A DNA stretch of 27,599 nt from positions 1 to 27,599 of the IMG/VR virus record IMGVR_UViG_3300017714_000120. One strand, written 5' to 3'. The translations under genes and the position numbers were made by a program. The notes beneath the pieces were generated by a model. It had not been told where the DNA came from. It worked only from the letters and a program-made list of their open reading frames with translations, and did no database searches. This document shows positions 26,201 through 27,599 of this stretch, piece by piece. This DNA is from a virus. How positions within the stretch are numbered: the first letter of the stretch is position 1; every line of letters begins with the position of its first letter.

Positions 26201-27599
26201 AGCGAGCTAAGATAGAGTCTATAACTTCACCAGGAGTTGAGGTTAGTGATGTAAGAGCTGGTATATCAGAGTATATAATTGATGGTAAATCATATACCAA
26301 GGAAGCATTCCTAAAAGAGATTGGAAAAAGAACCGCTAAACAGATGAGTAAGTTTAATGGGAAGGTGGTTAATGATGAGGAAGTTAGTAAACAATTAGCA
26401 GAAAAAATAGAAACCAAAACAGATACAGATGCCGTTCAAATCACAGAAACAGAGAGCGTGGATGCACGCCAACAAGCCGCAATTGGCGAAGGAGTGGGAA
26501 CAGGAGTACCCACAGCAGAAACCACAGAACTTGAGACCACAGAAACGGAACAAATAGAAGAGCCTACAACTAAGCCACAGACTATCGTTGCTGTTGCCCC
26601 ATTCTTTGATACTACAATAGAGAGTGCTGAACAGGCACAGACTTTGAGAGAAAGTGAGGGGTATCAGCAGTACAAAAATAACTTAACTGGTATAGGTCAA
26701 CAACTAGGATTAGAGGTTGAGGTTGAAGAGGGTATTGGTGGATACAAGAATGACGCAGGTACAGAGATAGTAGAGATATCTAATAGAGTTGTACTTAAGA
26801 ATGCGACAATAGAACAAGCTCAAGAGTACGCTGCGTTAACAGCAGCCTTAGCTCCTGAAACACAAGAGAGTAGCATAGCTGCTGAGTTTGTGGAAGAGGG
26901 TTCTGAAAAACATAATGGAAACGAATACATATTAAATGTATCAGATACTCAAGGTGTAATGAATGCCTTGAAAAAAGCAGGGATAACAGACTATAGTATT
27001 AATGAAGATACAGGGGAAGTAAGTTTTATAAATATATTTGACTTTGATGACCCAACTCTTCAAGATAAAATTGGTATCTTTGTACAGGAATTAGAAGCTA
27101 ATAATATTAATTATGAAAAACAAAACTACCGAGCAGTCAACTCCGTCTATGTCGACCAGGGAAAAAGGAAAGAAATTCTTGGAAGAGCTGCGAGCCAAAG
27201 GTCCGCTGACAGACAAACTGGGTCAGACGTTTATAGTTCGCTCCTCCAAGCAATAGAGAACGATGCTAAGTTCGAGGGAATAACTACTGAAGAATACTTC
27301 CCAGGATTTAAAGAACTACAAGCCAGCTCAACTGCAGCGGCTCAAGAGGTGGCAGACTTGGAAGCCACACTAGATGATACAGATTCAAAAGTAGATTTTA
27401 GAAAGAAAGATGATGCTACATTTATCCCAATAAAAGATGAAGTAGACGCTGTAACTAAAGCTATTAACGATACCCCTTCAGGTAATGTGTCCACTAATTT
27501 AGTGGTAACGCCAGAGGGTAGTATTGATGTTACAGAATTAAATTCTAGAACTGATAGGGAGCTTCCATCAATAAAAGACTTAAGTGTAATCAATGGTAT
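23230..27599 (+). CDS. Giant multidomain ejection / polyvalent protein (5' part, runs off window)
   Basis: The frame is open from ATG 23230 to the window edge: 1456 codons without a stop. Residues 7-28 and 37-58 are two copies of a 30-residue-spaced repeat, (L/V)F(D/N)V(L/V)(T/S)RDG(Y/L)(Y/F)TKS. A Q/E/A-rich linker follows to about 190. Residues of about 298-382 carry NPDGSFSTVKFTSYE, KVIPTLFP and later FETAEEAELFAEGEW, a module that I recall from internal virion proteins of many phages. Residues 660-730 are hydrophobic and Gly/Ala-rich, followed by RGIPIAVMDYISSGLVGR (776-793) and GAGEAAAQL (824-832), a membrane-type module common in very large phage proteins. A T/E-rich linker covers 1058-1117. 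A further domain from about 1125 contains GGYKNDAGTEIVEISNRVVL. I infer a gp16-like ejection protein. Two alternate-frame ORFs are nested in it. Confidence 0.8.
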   Translation, partial: MDKLKTLFDVLTRDGYYTKSFEEFQTQFQDSSYKDKVFNVVSRDGLFTKSKDDFLNMYQVTEVEPVKKKEVTESTSETGSSDSFEPLEGDELIAPEGVSDVDARGESPLSSQDFQVQDERQQAAQQADNTQLQQAPVPVTPEEQQTAVDAREDFEQQRAIDMENYLAQQKIEQDLIAEKTQENQQLLLKSDGFKADLDIINEELIAQAEQPVVEELTRRFTKYGLTFEETGMGDAMVVSNFDNSKTVRINLDPNLSSDEILESKKLKDFIVDNSLEVYEDNDSLEFDNQAEKARSIRRNHLINPDGSFSTVKFTSYEEDGKHKVIPTLFPKDNNFYGTIADDWMELEFDDAKQVAEERGEVFSFETAEEAELFAEGEWKDIHTTDALGKSLYSEIDKNYKFETARYDEYLRVRDEIDFIESQLGDFGIDTEDELTDQQKKKYGNLYVEGILRDDASQILKELKEKEDALYSEVNTEELIEMREKFDLALNKKYDMLAQEAAMANGETQVYQDALNEQSISLFGVELKDLTDIIPKDEQDALLLDEFKTQAALINSEKVHAARKYENALTFYDRKFDKSITEEYETGIAAVYGEIQKGLKDGNASEVILQLSTGMPFDMKSLDINNPEDVRKAAEMIASLKGGSQKGKQGRQMARWNRAVGFRESLDSFLRNPRELALSLAANSISMMLPYGVELVAGSAATGATLGSIIPGAGTVAGGIKGMRVGMAATNFSMEYTNEFFDAMQANGYDVLDPDDVVEAINNDKVWATAKERGMKRGIPIAVMDYISSGLVGRVFQAGSVAAKGRRLALAAAERGIVDPAMEGAGEAAAQLVADGTLDGKEIGAEMIGGFGSNASTAAVNKMFNVRSKSNIELANRLTDINFIAFEKSSDTRISKWTNNMLKLGKINSEQAQRIQKNLGLSKDADNLVDFGMSKNKPKNKRVKARLMELLAAKEEYSADVNRREIFGQKIKDINAEIAYLVENKTLAPDGQRAKIESITSPGVEVSDVRAGISEYIIDGKSYTKEAFLKEIGKRTAKQMSKFNGKVVNDEEVSKQLAEKIETKTDTDAVQITETESVDARQQAAIGEGVGTGVPTAETTELETTETEQIEEPTTKPQTIVAVAPFFDTTIESAEQAQTLRESEGYQQYKNNLTGIGQQLGLEVEVEEGIGGYKNDAGTEIVEISNRVVLKNATIEQAQEYAALTAALAPETQESSIAAEFVEEGSEKHNGNEYILNVSDTQGVMNALKKAGITDYSINEDTGEVSFINIFDFDDPTLQDKIGIFVQELEANNINYEKQNYRAVNSVYVDQGKRKEILGRAASQRSADRQTGSDVYSSLLQAIENDAKFEGITTEEYFPGFKELQASSTAAAQEVADLEATLDDTDSKVDFRKKDDATFIPIKDEVDAVTKAINDTPSGNVSTNLVVTPEGSIDVTELNSRTDRELPSIKDLSVING
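23248..23403 (+). repeat. Two-copy protein repeat at the N-terminus of the giant protein
   Basis: The translated units at residues 7-28 and 37-58 share xFxVxxRDGxxTKSxxxF at a spacing of exactly 30 residues. The DNA has diverged, so this is an old duplication at protein level. I recall similar tandem xYTKSxEEF units at the N-termini of large proteins in other Bacteroidota phages, which suggests a docking or targeting element. Confidence 0.75.
26429..26557 (+). CDS. Overprinted small ORF of the MPFKS-QR-W type
   Basis: ATG 26429 to TAG 26557 encodes 42 residues in the +1 frame relative to the giant gene. It begins MPFKSQKQRAWMHANKP and goes on LAKEWEQEYPQQKP, ending basic. The pattern MPFKS, then QR, an aromatic, A-N/K-x-P and a later A+xW is one that I know from free-standing small phage proteins of unknown function. 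In the main frame the same bases give a low-complexity T/E/Q linker, and the local G+C is raised. Both suggest that selection here acts on the +1 frame. It has no Shine-Dalgarno, like the other genes here. Expression is unproven. Confidence 0.6.
   Translation: MPFKSQKQRAWMHANKPQLAKEWEQEYPQQKPQNLRPQKRNK
27113..27256 (+). CDS. Candidate second overprinted small ORF
   Basis: ATG 27113 to TAG 27256 encodes 47 residues in the +1 frame relative to the giant gene, the same relative frame as the ORF at 26429. The product starts MKNKTTEQSTPSMSTREKGK and continues KFLEELRAKGPLTDKLGQTF before IVRSSKQ. It looks like a disordered head followed by a short basic helix and a strand. By my count 67 of 144 bases are G or C (about 47%), well above the surroundings. 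In the main frame this stretch is an R/S/Q-rich run (GRAASQRSADRQTGS). I do not recognise a family, so chance is possible. Confidence 0.35.
   Translation: MKNKTTEQSTPSMSTREKGKKFLEELRAKGPLTDKLGQTFIVRSSKQ

Overview
This window reads as a contiguous piece of a tailed-phage (podovirus-like) genome whose host is probably a member of the Bacteroidota, most likely a marine flavobacterium. All supported genes are on the + strand, packed with 0-50 base gaps or short overlaps. The DNA is AT-rich (roughly one third G+C by eye). Starts have no Shine-Dalgarno sequence but sit behind A/T-rich leaders, and three gene starts or boundaries carry the Bacteroidota -7 promoter element TAnnTTTG. No integrase, tRNA, CRISPR or insertion sequence was seen. 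No stretch longer than 300 bases lacks a gene.

Layout. (1) 1-2455: end of an unidentified upstream gene, then an 800-residue fibre-like protein with Ig/PKD-like domains and a von Willebrand factor A (vWA) domain with an intact metal-binding (MIDAS) triad. (2) 2472-3607: four small genes, including a 187-residue protein that looks like two fused GroES barrels (probable head-assembly co-chaperonin), a 47-residue overlapping ORF and a candidate small terminase. (3) 3585-10915: packaging and head genes: large terminase, portal, scaffold, major capsid protein, then a strong terminator. (4) 10981-11733: a conserved-looking head-region gene lying alone between two terminators. (5) 11817-19929: neck and tail genes: two connector/ring proteins, a 1475-residue nozzle (muzzle) protein and two smaller structural proteins. 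(6) 19951-27599: a cupin-fold protein with its own promoter, then three ejection-type proteins of rising size (295, 620 and more than 1456 residues), the last running off the window.

The order portal, scaffold, capsid, connectors, nozzle, internal virion proteins matches T7-like and crAss-like podoviruses. The sizes of the terminase (749), portal (811), capsid (494) and nozzle (1475) proteins recall crAss-like or related marine Bacteroidota phages, but I cannot assign a family without comparison.

The most unusual points are: a 42-codon ORF starting MPFKSQKQRAWM, a motif I recognise from free-standing small phage proteins, overprinted in the +1 frame inside a disordered linker of the giant ejection gene; a second GC-rich overprinted ORF downstream in the same relative frame; the double-GroES protein; the vWA fibre; and a small beta-rich module with a common signature that appears to be embedded in the capsid, a connector and a tail protein.
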